Shown piece by piece: positions 13,196 through 24,942 of a stretch of DNA of 64,000 bases. Position 1 is the stretch's first letter; every line of letters starts with the position of its first letter. The translations under genes were made by a program, and so were the position numbers. The notes beneath the pieces are model-generated. The model was not told where the DNA came from. It made no database searches and was given only the letters and a program-made list of their open reading frames with translations. The stretch covers positions 62,001-126,000 of the forward strand of contig JAMKCH010041271.1 in the NCBI GenBank assembly GCA_023653785.1, read 5' to 3'. The stretch comes from Ophioderma brevispina (lineage: Eukaryota > Echinodermata > Ophiuroidea > Amphilepidida > Ophiodermatidae).

Positions 13196-15033
13196 GAGGA
13201 CGCAAAGAATCCGTGCACATATTTTCCCCTCGGACTTTTTGAACTCCTGATATCAACAAGTCGACTTTTTTTTCCGAATTTCCTCCAAATCTGTAACCCC
13301 TCAATTAATCGAAAAAATCAAGAAATTGGAAGTCTTCGTCTTCCCTTTTGTGGTATCGGGTGCGAATACACCATCGCTTCGCTTCTCTCGCGCCTGGGCC
13401 TAGCGGAAGGGAAGGAAAAATGGGTAAAAAGAAAAAGAAACAAAGCGAAGGTAAGAGAAATAAAGAGCTCTATGACTGACCGGCTCTGTACTCTAGGATA
13501 CTAATTCTGCAAAAGGTTCAGGAGAACATATCTCTTGTAATGCCTTTGACTAGGGAGAGATTTCCGCATGTACCATTTTCAATGAAAGATGGAAGGCAGT
13601 GCCGTACGCATGATTACTTTTTTTTTTTTTTTTTGGAGGGGTGGGGGAGTGGTGCGTGCTGAAAAAGTAGACCTTTTTGGTAAAAGTGTGATCTAAGTCC
13701 CTTAATGCTCCCCCTTTTTAAAAACTTTTTTGGATCTTTTTTATATAAAAACATCAGCAGAAAGTGGACCCCCCCCCCCCCCCGTTCACCAACAGGTGAG
13801 GACGTTGTTTGTCTGATTGGAGTATAATTATTCATTTTTAAACAAGGAGCCCATTCGCTGCAAATCCCGGGAATAATTGTGTGGATTTTTGGGTTATTGA
13901 GTTCCAAGTTTGTTGATTTTAAAAATAGTAAAAATGAAAAGACATTACAAATATTACAAAAGAAAGCAAAACGTATAGAACCTTCATGTTCACCAATAAA
14001 ATTGATAGGGAAGGAAATGGCACGGAAATCAAAGAAAAATCGGGTCATAATGTGGAGTGACCTTTACTCATCTTAATATTTTTAGGAAAAGTAATATGAT
14101 AGTTATACTGACAATTTTTAATACCTGTTCACAATGATGACTTACGTGGTCTTTGGATGGACACGCTAACTGTAACATTGAGATCAATTGGGGAAGATTT
14201 CGTGAGACAGCTGTATATAGCGCAGCCGCAGAAATAATTCAGGTTTTCTGGAAGAAGGCCCCACTGGGCTTTTTGTAAATGGAGAGCTTGTGCTTGTGTT
14301 CACCTGCAGTAATTCATGAGTAGGCCTATTTATTTTTCAGAATGATCAGGCCAATACCCCCAAGAAATAAAGACATACATGACAAATACACATCCTACCC
14401 CATCCGCCCCCCACACACACCCACAACTCTTCCTTCCCTCGCCCCCTTCCCTTTCTGTGGGCGTGTTCTTCCTTCTTCGTATCAGTTTGTGCGTAAAGCT
14501 TGGGCTCTTGTACATCTTTCTTTGTTCTTTTATTTTAAAATTGTTTATTGGTTTTTTTCCCATACATGGGCCCTCTAATATGCCCTCTAGAAAACAAGTG
14601 TAGGTGAAATAAATAAGTATATCTCAAAGTACAAAGTAACCACTGCAACTGTATACTCTGCATAATGCCTGCACTATCAAAACTTCTTTGAAGGAGCTAT
14701 TCAATAGCTGCGGTCGCGAAATCGATAAATGAGACCTATAAGTCGCGTGCCATGATACCACCTGTTTGCGTTAAGTATCTGTGGGCCCGGATTAGCATCA
14801 AAATTAAACGAGATGTGCGCAAGGTAATGCGGTCACTTACTTGTGAATCGATACTGGCGGGAGACAGTTTTTTCCCTAACAGATTCGTACAGTCTCGGCG
14901 GGCTACTCCCTACCTAGGTGTTAATTCCCAGGAGCCCTTTGCAATCACGTTGTGGACAGTTGGTTGGTTTAGCATTATCTTTTAACGAAGTGCACTCTAA
15001 ACCCAGAGACGGAGCCGAGACTGGGGTACAGTC
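10885..15033. repeat. Direct duplication, block Y: 10885-12920 and 13200-15033
   Basis: About 2 kb is repeated in order with many indels. Shared landmarks are ATCCGTG.ACATATTTTCCC (10897/13208), CTCGCGCCTG (11090/13388), GAGCTC plus GGAGAACATATCTCTTG (11226/13521), GGAAATGGCA.GGAAA (11862/14012), CCCGGATTAGCAT (12625/14787), GTCTCGGCGGGCTACTCCCT (12729/14892) and GACTGGGGTACA (12909/15019). No coding content recognised. Confidence 0.88.
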
Positions 15034-15034
15034 T

Positions 15035-15310
15035 AGTTTTAGAAAGCAAATATTGCAAGGGTTCCGCGCTTCGCGCGGGAGGGGAACACCCCTCCCGCAC
15101 CCACCCCGGGCAGCTTGATTTAGGAATTATACATGAACACTTTATGATTAATTGAAACAAAACTTAACCCATCAACTATATTTCACTTTTTAAAATCGTT
15201 GATCATACCTATAAGCATTATTTCAAATTGTTTGTATCAAATTTGCATTGGGAAAAAGTTTTGGGGAAAGCGAACTTTGAAAGGGTTCCGCGCTTCGCGC
15301 AGGAGGGGGA
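15035..15310. repeat. GGGTTCCGCGCTTCGCGC repeat, two tandem copies
   Basis: GGGTTCCGCGCTTCGCGCGG at 15059 and again at 15286, each preceded by GAAAGC.AA..TTG(C/A)AA. The GC-rich part can form a hairpin. Related to the repeat at 1770-2265. Confidence 0.7.
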
Positions 15311-15980
15311 ATTAATATGGTCCTGGAGCAAATTCGGGCCCCAAATCCTTTTCGTACGCCTACTATGCTTACAACCGAAACTCATTAGCCCGCCGCACCA
15401 CTCTTAATTTGCTTCCGCCGGCCCTGCTTGCCATAATTTTCGCATCCAGGCCTGATGCGAAATTAAAGCGTATCAAGTTTCGGGACAGTCACGTCAGGCC
15501 CATCTCGCAAGGTTAAGTTATACACCCCCCAACTCTCTACCTGAAAAAAGTTGAGTGCCCCCCCCCCCCCCCTCGCACTAACCTTGATGTCTTAGGATCA
15601 TAATCTTGGATGGTATCTGAAAGAAACTGCTTTAAAATGTCTGAAAATGCACTTAACATGGTATACTGGGATGTTCTCTCAAATTAAATGGCATTTGGAC
15701 AGCAAATTTGAGGCAATTTACTCCGCGCTCATCAATTTCATCTCAATTGGCCCACTATGAGCCGTACCGAGGGCATCTCATGCTGGGCGTTTTTGATGTA
15801 CTCTCATTTTAGTGATTCATAACTAAAAAATAAGTTTTTGTCACCATATGTTGACTTTTTAGCTTGACTTTTTAGTCATTTGGTGATTTAAGCCTGTACT
15901 TTGACGTGATATTATTGTATTTCCTCTGTGAGATTTTTAAATGCGAGAGAAACATGCTCAATTTTATTTTTTTTATTTAA

Positions 15981-16325
15981 AGGCTGACTCAGAGATTTCC
16001 TGAGGAGGGCGCCCTCAATTTCCAAAAAAATGTACATAATGCTTGTCCATATACTAATCACTGTGTGAAAATTGCTAAGCTTAAATCGATTTCCTTCATA
16101 TAGAAAATCACAACTTTGTTATAAAATTCCAGATCCGGAATTTTTGTTATACACAGTATCCTATGGGACGTAATACTACACATAAATGTTTACTGCATCA
16201 AAACGAAAAATCCGATTCATCTCAAATTTTGGAATTGTGCATTTTATGTTACTATCTTTAGTTTTAGTTGACTATTTTTCATTATTACACAAAAAAATAA
16301 TACTTCGAAATCTCTGAGTCAGACC
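15981..16325. mobile_element. TTAA-flanked MITE, family 1, copy 1
   Basis: A 345-bp non-coding element. The left end is AGGCTGACTCAGAGATTTC after TTAA (15977-15980); the right end is GAAATCTCTGAGTCAGACC followed by TTAA (16326-16329). The roughly 19-bp terminal inverted repeats and 4-bp TTAA duplication define it. It shares an internal block (ATGTTTACTGCATCAAA...) with 28638-28772 and, inverted, with 59551-59917. Confidence 0.9.
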
Positions 16326-16497
16326 TTAAGTGAGTTTGTGATGTTAACCGCAAGTCAAATTGTAATTGCGCTGTCCTTGAAGCAAGCCAGGGATGCAATT
16401 ATCCCAAAACCCAATAAACACCCGCATCAGGGCAGGAGGTGACAATTACGGAAAGGGTGAAGTGTCACTGAGAAGTGTAGAAATGTGACTTTTTTAT

Positions 16498-16562
16498 TTC
16501 TCTCTCTCTCTCTCTCTCTGTCTCATTCTCTCTCCCTCTCTCTGCCTCTCTCACTCTCTCAC
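16498..16562. repeat. (CT)n microsatellite
   Basis: Imperfect CT repeat with a few G and A interruptions. Confidence 0.95.
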
Positions 16563-16587
16563 GGTTTTCTTCACTTTTGTTTTAAGG

Positions 16588-16787
16588 TGTGGACACGCAT
16601 CGCCTATCTCGACGCAATCTGCGTTGCAATTCTGGGTCGTGGATTCCTTTCAGCCAAGCAGTACAACATACTTCTACCATTCAGCCGTGGTATGCTTTTC
16701 GTTAATGGGACCGTTAATCCTTTGTGTACAACGCAACCAGTCCGCTTTATCGCCAATCCTTCAAAGAAGCCTTTTTTGGTTGGATGA
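16588..16787 (+). pseudogene. Possible class A GPCR fragment (TM6 end to TM7 and tail)
   Basis: After the CT microsatellite and an AG, one frame reads RGFLSAKQYNILLPFSRGML then FVNGTVNPLCTTQPVRF and a stop after FLVG. LLPFSR.MLFVN...NPL is typical of the seventh transmembrane segment of rhodopsin-family receptors with its NPxxY motif. The Tyr is missing here and the tail is short. No other receptor segments were found nearby, so this is a tentative exon or remnant; chance similarity is possible. Confidence 0.4.
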
Positions 16788-16854
16788 CTACGAAGAACTC
16801 TGAAGAGATTTCAGTGATCACTTACGAAACTAACTATAAATAAATCCAGAGTTT

Positions 16855-17235
16855 TTTTTTTTCGGAACTAGAGATAGATGCCATGTGTTGCGTCTGGCCA
16901 AATGTAGGGGGCTACCTGTACATTTATAGATGTTGTGGCGCATCCGGGGGGTGGAAGCATGATGGGTATAGACATGTGCAAATCCTATTATGCATGGATA
17001 TCTCATCAATAATGAAAATTCTAAAAAACTTCAAAGGGCCCTTGGGTTGTTTGCTGAAGGCATGCTGAAGGGATTTCAATGTACTGGTACATGTCTTGAA
17101 CTGTTTTGATATTGCCACATAATTGGTCGTTATGTTCCTGTGCTTGGAGATGATTGTTGTTGATGAAGGAAGGATTCTGGTGGTGAGAAGATACATTACC
17201 CATACGGGGAACGCACCCTCTCACCTACTGATTTT
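16855..17235. repeat. Dispersed repeat A, copy 1
   Basis: Matches 55825-56220 over about 380 bp in the same orientation: TTTTTTCGGAACTAGAGATA, ATGTGTTGCGTCTGGCCA, CTGAAGG.ATTTCAATGTACT, ACGCACCCTCTCACC-type end. Open frames exist in both copies on the minus strand, but they do not keep the same protein, so coding potential is not supported. Confidence 0.85.
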
Positions 17236-18739
17236 AATGAATGTTTGTGATGTGGGATTAACAACTCTTGGCAAAAGTGGTCAACATCTGACCCGAGAGG
17301 GAACAAGTATATTTTCCGATCAAAGGGGGGGTGAAGCCCATTACAAACCAGTCGGCCGTGTGCTGGCGTTACATTTTGATATAGGCACGGAATATATTAG
17401 TTTGGGTGCTTGATTATCACACCATAATGTCAATTCGATACAAACAATCCTCCAAAATATCAGTTTTGTTGGGACTGTTGGGTGCTTTTGGGTGGTTAAA
17501 ATTTGTCATACCCATGGCCACACAACGAATGAAATGACCGTCAGTCGTTCTTGATTTAATAAACCGCCTCAATGAATACATCTTTTCACTAATGAGCGCA
17601 TTGCATATGCGAGAAGAAACAAAGAAGTACTGAGCACCCATGATCCCGGTGCACATTTTATTACACCGGCCACCTCTAACACAACATCAATGATCACTAC
17701 CGATTAGTGTTATATGCAAAGCGGCACACACAGTATGTGGAAGAAGCGGAGGCAGCCATTGATTTCTATTGTTGGTACTCTAGGTTGTCTTTGTGGTCGG
17801 CAAAACATGCGAGACGATGATTTCTAAAGATTACGTAGTTTTGCCTCTCTATCTATATAGAACCTCTTTCGTTCTCTGACTCTCTCTTGTTGGGCTTGGC
17901 AGATTAATACCACATAATCCAAGGCCTTTGAAAGAAATGCAAAAATGATTTAGATTGGGGACTACCCAGGAATCTGCTTGTCTCTGCTAAGTATATGGTA
18001 GCTGCAGTTTACAACGGAAAAAAGGAGTGTTATGCAACATTCCAACCTGGGATTATGGTATTAACTCGCAACCTAGAGGCCAAAAACAGACACATGTAGA
18101 ATAGCCTAATACATGACTGACTGAACTGGGCCATAAAGGTATTAAGCATCATACGGATGGATTATGATGCGCGATCTTGTTCAATTCTATAATGATTTTC
18201 ACTACGTGATGTTCACTGTCACAGGATGATGGGACGGACTCTAGACGTGCATGTTACGCGTATTTATCGGATTTTTCGTGAACATCAGAATTATGCACCA
18301 GATGCATGCGTGTATTTACTGTACGTTGTAAATTAATGACCCGACATTTTCCGACATTGGTGTATACTTTGGGCGGGATCAACATTTTCTCATGGCAACA
18401 CTCGCTGAATTTGGTACGAGATGAACACAGGAACCATTGACAATTCACGAGTTTTACAACATCATTCCTTTTCCCTAAATAACTCGCACGATCCCACCAA
18501 GTCCACGATTTTCTAATTTACACTTTTGTAGCGAATAAACAACGGACGAGGAACGAGGTCGTTTGTGGGTCATGAAAACACTCATCCGACAACATCAGAG
18601 CACCAAATTGGTTTGTGGTTTTTCACTCCGTAGTGCTGTTAATTTCTTTTGATATTTTAGGTGAGTTGCTGTTTGAATGGGGCTTGGCCGCCACCGCCTG
18701 GAAAGAACTTGGACAAACAATGTCTCACATGTGATGTGC

Positions 18740-19012
18740 TCTATGACGTTCGTCGTTCGTCACGGGGCGACTAATGAAATTTTAAAATTCACTTTTTTGG
18801 CTCATGTTATGCCGTTTCGTATGTTTTTTCAGCGTTTCCACCTGTTGAAACCATTCTAAGCGTTCCATGCATACAATGTCAAAATGTTGGCTAGCATCAT
18901 AGATATCGGGGCAGGTCATGTACCTGTATTACTACGAAAGTAGTTGAGAGAGTCCGTCAAAGCCCTATGCGTGTGCTGCGCCACCTACGGTTTTCCGGGA
19001 ACATTGCGTCGA
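18740..19012. repeat. Dispersed repeat B, copy 1
   Basis: Shares CGTCACGGGGC, TTCACTTTTTTGGCTCA, CCGTTTCGTATGTTTT, TTTTCAGCGTTTCCA and CCGGGAACATTGCGTC with 56836-57105 in the same orientation. Confidence 0.85.
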
Positions 19013-19019
19013 TGGGGTG

Positions 19020-19215
19020 TCATGCAGGCGGCGCCAGGTAAATCATAGAGGGGCAAAGATAAGGGGGCGAAACAGACAAAATGAACTCATTTTAGTTAAA
19101 AAAAACCCTAATTTTTGCGCAATGTTGCGTAAAACCCCTGTTTTTTTTTTTTTTTTTAACTCGGGGGGGGGGGGGGGGTTGTGGCCGCCCCTGTCACCCC
19201 GCTGGCGCCGGCCCT
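19020..19215. repeat. Small GGCGCCAG-ended element with T and G runs
   Basis: Begins AGGCGGCGCCAG and ends CTGGCGCCGGCC in inverted form, enclosing an A/T-rich middle and runs of T and G (19141-19178). It looks like a small fold-back element; ends are approximate. Confidence 0.5.
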
Positions 19216-19471
19216 GGGTCAGTGACACAGAAAGTAACTCCATTTTTTGAAGATCTTTATGGGACACTGTAGACTTGATATCAAAATAAACAGAAAAGGA
19301 GAATTCCCTAGTAAAAAGATCGAACTCTATCCCATTCAGTCAACAGCTAGTTGAAATAAGAGATTTGGGTCCTTGTGTCCAAGGTATTCAGACATACGCA
19401 AACGTAAGTGGGAATTTACAAATACGACAAAATGGAGTTACGTCTGGGTAATAAACCCTTTGGGCTTGTCC

Positions 19472-19667
19472 AAAAAAAAAAAAAAAACACAAAAAAAAAC
19501 AAAAAAACAAACACACAAAAAAAAAAAAAAAAAACAACAACCCACCAAACAAAAAACAAAAAAAAAAAACACAAAAAAAAAAAACCAAAACAAAACCCCA
19601 CACACCCACCCACACAAAAAAAAAAACCACCACACACCCACCAAAACACACCAAAAAAAAAAAAAAA
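19472..19667. repeat. A-rich / CA-rich low-complexity tract
   Basis: Long A runs broken by C; nearly no G or T on the plus strand for about 195 bases. Lysine-rich or phenylalanine-rich ORFs on either strand are artefacts. Confidence 0.95.
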
Positions 19668-20030
19668 TATACTAGCTAACGGTTGTTTGAAAAAACCAAT
19701 TTTTGTTTTCAGTGTTTGTTTTTGCAAAATCATCTCCTTTGTATTGAATTATTGTCCCCCGCCATAGTACGGTGGAATGACCATGTGGAATCCTTTGTCT
19801 AGTCTGTCATTTTCTCAGAAGACCGTTCTTTAATTGCCTGGTGGTTTGCAACTATATATTCATGGTATCCCAAGTGCATTATCACCAATAGTGTCACTAC
19901 GGAATTATTTATGCTTTACGAACACAATCATCAAAGACTACAAGCCATGCAAGCCTGAATGAACGACATTCCTCATTTTGTTGGTGGTTCCCTCCCTTCT
20001 ACAGGGAAGTTTTCTGACAATAATAGCACT

Positions 20031-20098
20031 TTATGAATTCGGAAACCTTAACGGATAAACACGTGCTCTTATTCCGTGAAGGGTTTCCGAATTCATAA
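20031..20098. repeat. Hairpin with perfect 17-bp arms
   Basis: TTATGAATTCGGAAACC at 20031-20047 and its exact reverse complement at 20082-20098, loop of 34 bases containing a further short inverted pair (GGATAA / TTATTCC). It may be a tiny fold-back element. Confidence 0.85.
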
Positions 20099-20953
20099 TG
20101 TGTCATAAAAAGTGTGTCAGTATGGTTCAGGTTAAGGAACTCCCCTTCTACCATTACATCCTTCAAAGATTTTCAAACACGAACCCGACCACAAATATAC
20201 TCCTGATAATTGCAGACGGCGGCGGCCAAGAAACGTTTAATTGACTTCGCCATTGGCCTTTAACACGAACTCTTTAATTAAATTTAAAGTAAATGTGTTA
20301 CTCCACCACTAACCTCTACACATGGAATACGGGCTGGCGCACCGTTGAAATAGTTGCCGAGTGAAACCACAGAAGTTCATTTTGCCCTCGCAATATGGCT
20401 TCCTTTATGGTCAAAGTTAAAAAGGAATTTTTGGTATAACACTCGAACATTTGTGTTGAATATGTGCACCATCAGGTGTTCATTGTTTCTCGTCATATTG
20501 CGAAGGGCAAACCAGCACTTCTATTGTTTTAATCGGCGACTCAGACCCGCTATCCATGTGTAGATGTCAGTGACCACCTCGTCGATTGTTAAGAGGTAAT
20601 CATTACGACGCGACTATAAGGGCAGCGGGAAAATATGTTTTGGTTACTTGGACATGCCTGGACCCCGTTATTGTTTTTTTGTACGGACAAAAGCGTATCC
20701 TCAAATCAGCCAAACGCGTGGCTTCTTACGCTGGCCTTTAGAGGGTTTTTCAATATTAACTATGGCGGGGAACAAGACGCCCTAGGGGCGCGGCACTGCT
20801 GAGTTATACTTCATTCCGATTAAGTAGTTCATTTATACTTTGGTCAGCACAACCATAGAAATAAACTGGGGAAACCAGACGCAACCGCCATCTATCGGAT
20901 GTTTTGGGGGGGTGTATGCCGGGAAGGATTCGGTAGACATTTGAGTGAAGTGC

Positions 20954-21937
20954 TTACGCCGAACATGCGTGACTTACCCGAAGTCCACGTGATTTCGGCA
21001 TTCTCTGTCGAAATACCGTGACATCACGCTTATTTCGGCACTAAATTTTTTGGCCTAACAGCAGCTTGTCGAAATCACGTGAATTCGACAGTAATACCGA
21101 TTTTCCCCGTGTACTTGGCGCTGTCTGCCTGCGCAACGCAAATTTTGGCCTGCGCGGCTGAGTCACTGAGCTTGTATCCGGGAATCAACAACTTGCTTGC
21201 AAAAATTATCGCGCGGGGATCACAGTTCAAGGCCTGATTGTTTCCCGGGGATGTTTATGTTGATCATGTTTAACCCTGCATGAGATCAGCTGATTTGGTC
21301 AGCTTTCCATCTGTGGTCTCCTTTTTGAAATCAGCAACCCTCAAATTTGACCTAAAACACTTCAAACTTTTAGTCAAATGGATTTTGATGACGCTATGAA
21401 TTAAAAAAAAGAAAAACGGGTAATTCCCCTTTAAAATTTCACTTTCGCACCAATGTTAGTTATTTTGTATGGTGTCTCTTTGAATCAGCACCCTCAAATT
21501 AACCAAAACACTTCTTAAAAGTTTAAGCTATTTAGTCAATTAAGGCTAAAAAAACGGGTAATTCCCCTTTAAACTCCACTTTTCACCAACTTGCAATTTT
21601 GCATGGTGCGTATTCGGAATCAGCACCTTGAATTGTCCCAAACACTTTTCACACCTTTATTTAAGTGTCATTTTGAGTAGAGTGCCCTCAATAATGTCAC
21701 CTAATGGATCGGATCCCTACTACCCTGCATATTCGTGCCGTCACCTTCCCACAATAACCTCATGCCACCCGCCAGAGCCCCGCATACCTACACGTACGAT
21801 CAGCATGATCGGGCCGGGTCAAAAATGCACCTGCAACGCATGCACATACTCTCCGTGACTATTTTCACTGACCACTTTGCCGAATTGCGTGACAGTCAAC
21901 GCTTTTCTATTTCAGTGATCACCCATTTTCGGCGTAA
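20954..21937. mobile_element. Probable MITE with TTACGCCGAA ends and internal triplication
   Basis: The left end TTACGCCGAACATGCGTGA and the inverted right end (TTACGCCGAAAATGGGTGA) match with two differences. Subterminal CACGTGATTTCGGCA-like sites follow on both sides. The body contains three diverged tandem copies of a roughly 140-bp unit (about 21310-21440, 21475-21580, 21605-21680) sharing GAATCAGCA.CCT and GGGTAATTCCCCTTTAAA. Confidence 0.65.
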
Positions 21938-22103
21938 CAGTAAGTAACGGTGAATCGATACCTGCGGACACTTTGAGTATATGAAACAAAGAAAGGATTT
22001 AGTCAGTGTACTGTCATGGGCAGAGTTGTTTCCATACTGTGCAATGTTTTATCTCAAGCTCACTAGATTGCAATTTGTTCAAAAGAAACAACCACAGATT
22101 TAA

Positions 22104-23993
22104 AGGGATTTATTGGATGAAATCTATCGGCACATATTAATGAAATAAGTTGTGGGAGAGCCGTGGCCTAGCGGTTAGGGTTCTTGCCTCTGGGCAAATT
22201 TGACCATCAAATTCACCGGTTCCATCCCGGTGTGGTCGTGGCACTTGCTGGATTTATTCGGGGTACTATCAATTCCTGGATTTGATCGGTATACCGGCTA
22301 TATTGATTAAATACAGATACCGCTCTCCTCCATTGTTCACTTGGAATTGGGCTAAATGATCATGCAAGCATCCCTTCCTTCGGAAGGGGAATCGTTAACC
22401 GTCCGGTCCCTGTACAGATATGAGTCACAACTGTACATTTACCTCGCAGTCAGTTGGTCGATAAGAGTATGGTGTAAACCCTGACTGTTCCAATCCGCGC
22501 CCCAACCTCAAATAGCGGCCATGTTAGGAGCGTCCCGTATCATGGATACCACGGCGGCCCCCGGATCACACACTAGCTGAATAAATCCTGACACCACCCA
22601 AAGCCATTACCAATGACTTGTGGATACGAGCCAAACAAAAATGAAATAATCCCTAAATATGACGTACCAGATTGTTTTCATGGTCATTGGAGTATTCCTT
22701 GCAAAGAAAAACCCCATTTTCATGGCTTAACTTTCGAAGCAGTAGACGACTTAACGAAGCCGCCATGTATATTATTCCGCTATCGTTGTTGCCACAGCCT
22801 GTTTAGTCTTTCCATAATTGAAAGATTGTCGGTGGTTAGTCAAGTTCTGGCCTGTAAACCAAAAAGACTAATCGCGTTTACTTTTAACATTGAAATAAAA
22901 CACAGCTTTAATATAATTTAACGTTTTCCTTTAAATATCACATTTATCAAAAATGGGGCATACATGTGTGCTAATTTCGAATAAAAATTAGCCTGGATTC
23001 TTGAGAAATATACTTTAAAATAAAATTAGGAACCTCTGCATCATACAAGAAGCGCTGCTCAGTACATTGAAAAGTACGTAGATGCTGAACCGCGCATTAG
23101 TAGGTTTCGAACTCCTGATTCTATACAATGGATATGAAACCTGGGCTTCGTAATTGAGGCACTGACGGCCATATTGGTCATCCAAAAAGAGCCGCAAGCT
23201 GGTGGTTAAGAGCCGGTCATTTATACAAAATGTGTTCCCATTGAAATATGGATAGGCGACATAACAGACTACAGAATCAAGCCAATTCAGTGAGCTCATT
23301 GACATTGTATTTGCGCGTATGGGATGGTATGTCTCTAAAACGTGCACCGGGATACAACTTCTGTTAAACAGGTGTCTCTGGAATGCTATTGTGTTCGGTA
23401 GACCAAGATGTCCACCCGTTGCTCCATTCATCTAATATACAATTACTGTTGTGTAGCCAATTCAATGTATAGAGATCAGTGGTTACAGTGCGATTGCGAT
23501 AAAACTATAAATATTACGCGACCCCTTTTAAAATGTTCACGTTTTCATGGATTGTTAGTGTTTAGGCCAACTAAAACCTCTGTTAATCATAAAATGATAT
23601 CTAAAACACCCCTCTTTACATTTTTCTCAATCACTGAGGTTTTAAAAAGTGTAAGTTTTTTTTTGCAATAAAAATGTCTAAACGAACTTCGCTCCTATCC
23701 TTTGTATGCTCAACGAAGTTCACAAGGATGAGGCTTGTGGCAAACTTGCTGAAGTTACGTGATATATTTTCGCTGGCTTCTGTTTCGGTATTGCATGCGG
23801 CGTTGTAAATATACCACAGGGAATAAACATGGTAGCTTCCATGATTGTGTACAGTTGTGTACATTTGTCGGAATAAATCTGGATTTTTTTCGCAAGGAAG
23901 GAATACTCCAATGGCCATGAAAACCATCTGGTACGTTTTATTAAGGGATATTTCATTATATATGTGCCGATAGATTCATACCAATAAATCACT
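22104..23993. mobile_element. TTAA-flanked DNA transposon, interrupted by a SINE
   Basis: TTAA lies at 22100-22103 and 23994-23997. Inside, the ends are inverted: AGGGATTTATTGG...ATCTATCGGCACATAT at 22104-22137, continuing after the SINE with ACGTACCAGAT...CATTGGAGTATTCCTT at about 22658-22710. The same is seen reversed at 23880-23993. Without the SINE the element is about 1.39 kb. TTAA targets are used by piggyBac and Kolobok superfamilies; the AGG-type termini fit Kolobok better, which is inference. A 138-residue minus-strand ORF (23015-23431) lies inside but shows no motif I recognise. Confidence 0.85.
22149..22639 (+). mobile_element. tRNA-derived SINE with target-site duplications
   Basis: A 491-bp insertion flanked by perfect 10-bp direct repeats AATGAAATAA (22139-22148 and 22640-22649). 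Near its 5' end GTGGCCTAGCGGTTAGG matches an RNA polymerase III A box, and GGTTCCATCC about 50 bases on matches a B box. The head is therefore tRNA-like, in the long-variable-arm (Leu/Ser) style. The central part has CTTCGGAAGGGGA...CGTTAACCGTC, resembling a conserved central domain seen in many marine invertebrate SINEs (from memory). Insertion within an inverted repeat makes its limits unusually certain. Confidence 0.88.
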
Positions 23994-23999
23994 TTAAGT

Positions 24000-24940
24000 A
24001 CACAAAGGAAGTCTGGTTTCTCGACAAAAGCCTTAATAGTCAACAACATAATAAGTTCAATAATAAATATTTTCTTTTCATAAATAATAAACAAATAACA
24101 AATATTGATTCCACGTTTCAATGAAATGGAACCAAATGAAATGAAAACCAAACTACACAATCCAAATCCAAAGAAATTGTTTGAAATATTGCACTATCTT
24201 TGCGCATTACTTAATTGTTGAAGTCAATAAAAATTTAATTTGGAAGCAAAGTATCAACATGTCGGTAGCACTTTGCGTGTCATGATACTTAAGACCATAA
24301 AATCTCTCTCCTCCAAAGTAAATGGAGGTGTTGTAGGGTCATGATTCTTCTAACAAACAACAGTTGTCGAATGTTATACACTATCTTAAAACCAGAACTT
24401 ACATAAGACAAAGATAATTTCCACCATTACATAAATGTTTTCGCTTCTTTTAAAGTTTCATTATGAAGTTATTTTTTAAAGATTTTCAAATCTGTTCAAA
24501 TTGTGATTAACTTATGTTGAACTAATTCTTTCACCGCTTTCACAAGTGGCACAAACTCCATGTTTGTGTTCCACAGTAAACTGGAGTTATCTCTGGATTG
24601 ATACAAGCAAATGAGATGAAACATAAAGTATTGGAAAGCCTGGTCTTTTTTCTTTAATGTGATACACAAAACGATTTATTTATGTTGAGATTTAATATTT
24701 AAAAAAAAATTGGTTTTCGATTGTACCATTTGAGGCAGGCTGTACTGAGTGGGGTCAATCTTAAAGTTCATGGCCTCTCCCACACACTCTTCCGTTATTG
24801 TAACCATTTAAAATCGATTGTTTAAATGACGTAATCTTAACTGCAGATTTGAAATAAGATGTATTATTTCTTCATTATTGTAAATCGCATATACACTGTA
24901 TATCAATCTTCCTTTGCACTACACTGTTGTATTTCGATTA
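24000..24940. other. AT-rich intergenic DNA, nothing recognised
   Basis: Lies between the TTAA element and the Tc1 element. No ORF of note and no repeat pair seen. Confidence 0.55.
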
Positions 24941-24942
24941 TA

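Noticed and set aside
19373..19767. Lysine-rich plus-strand and Phe/Val-rich minus-strand ORFs up to 119 residues
   Set aside because: They come from the A/C low-complexity tract, with no start context or domain.
23015..23431. Transposase ORF of the TTAA element
   Set aside because: 138 residues with no catalytic motif or zinc-finger pattern that I can recognise; kept only as a remark.
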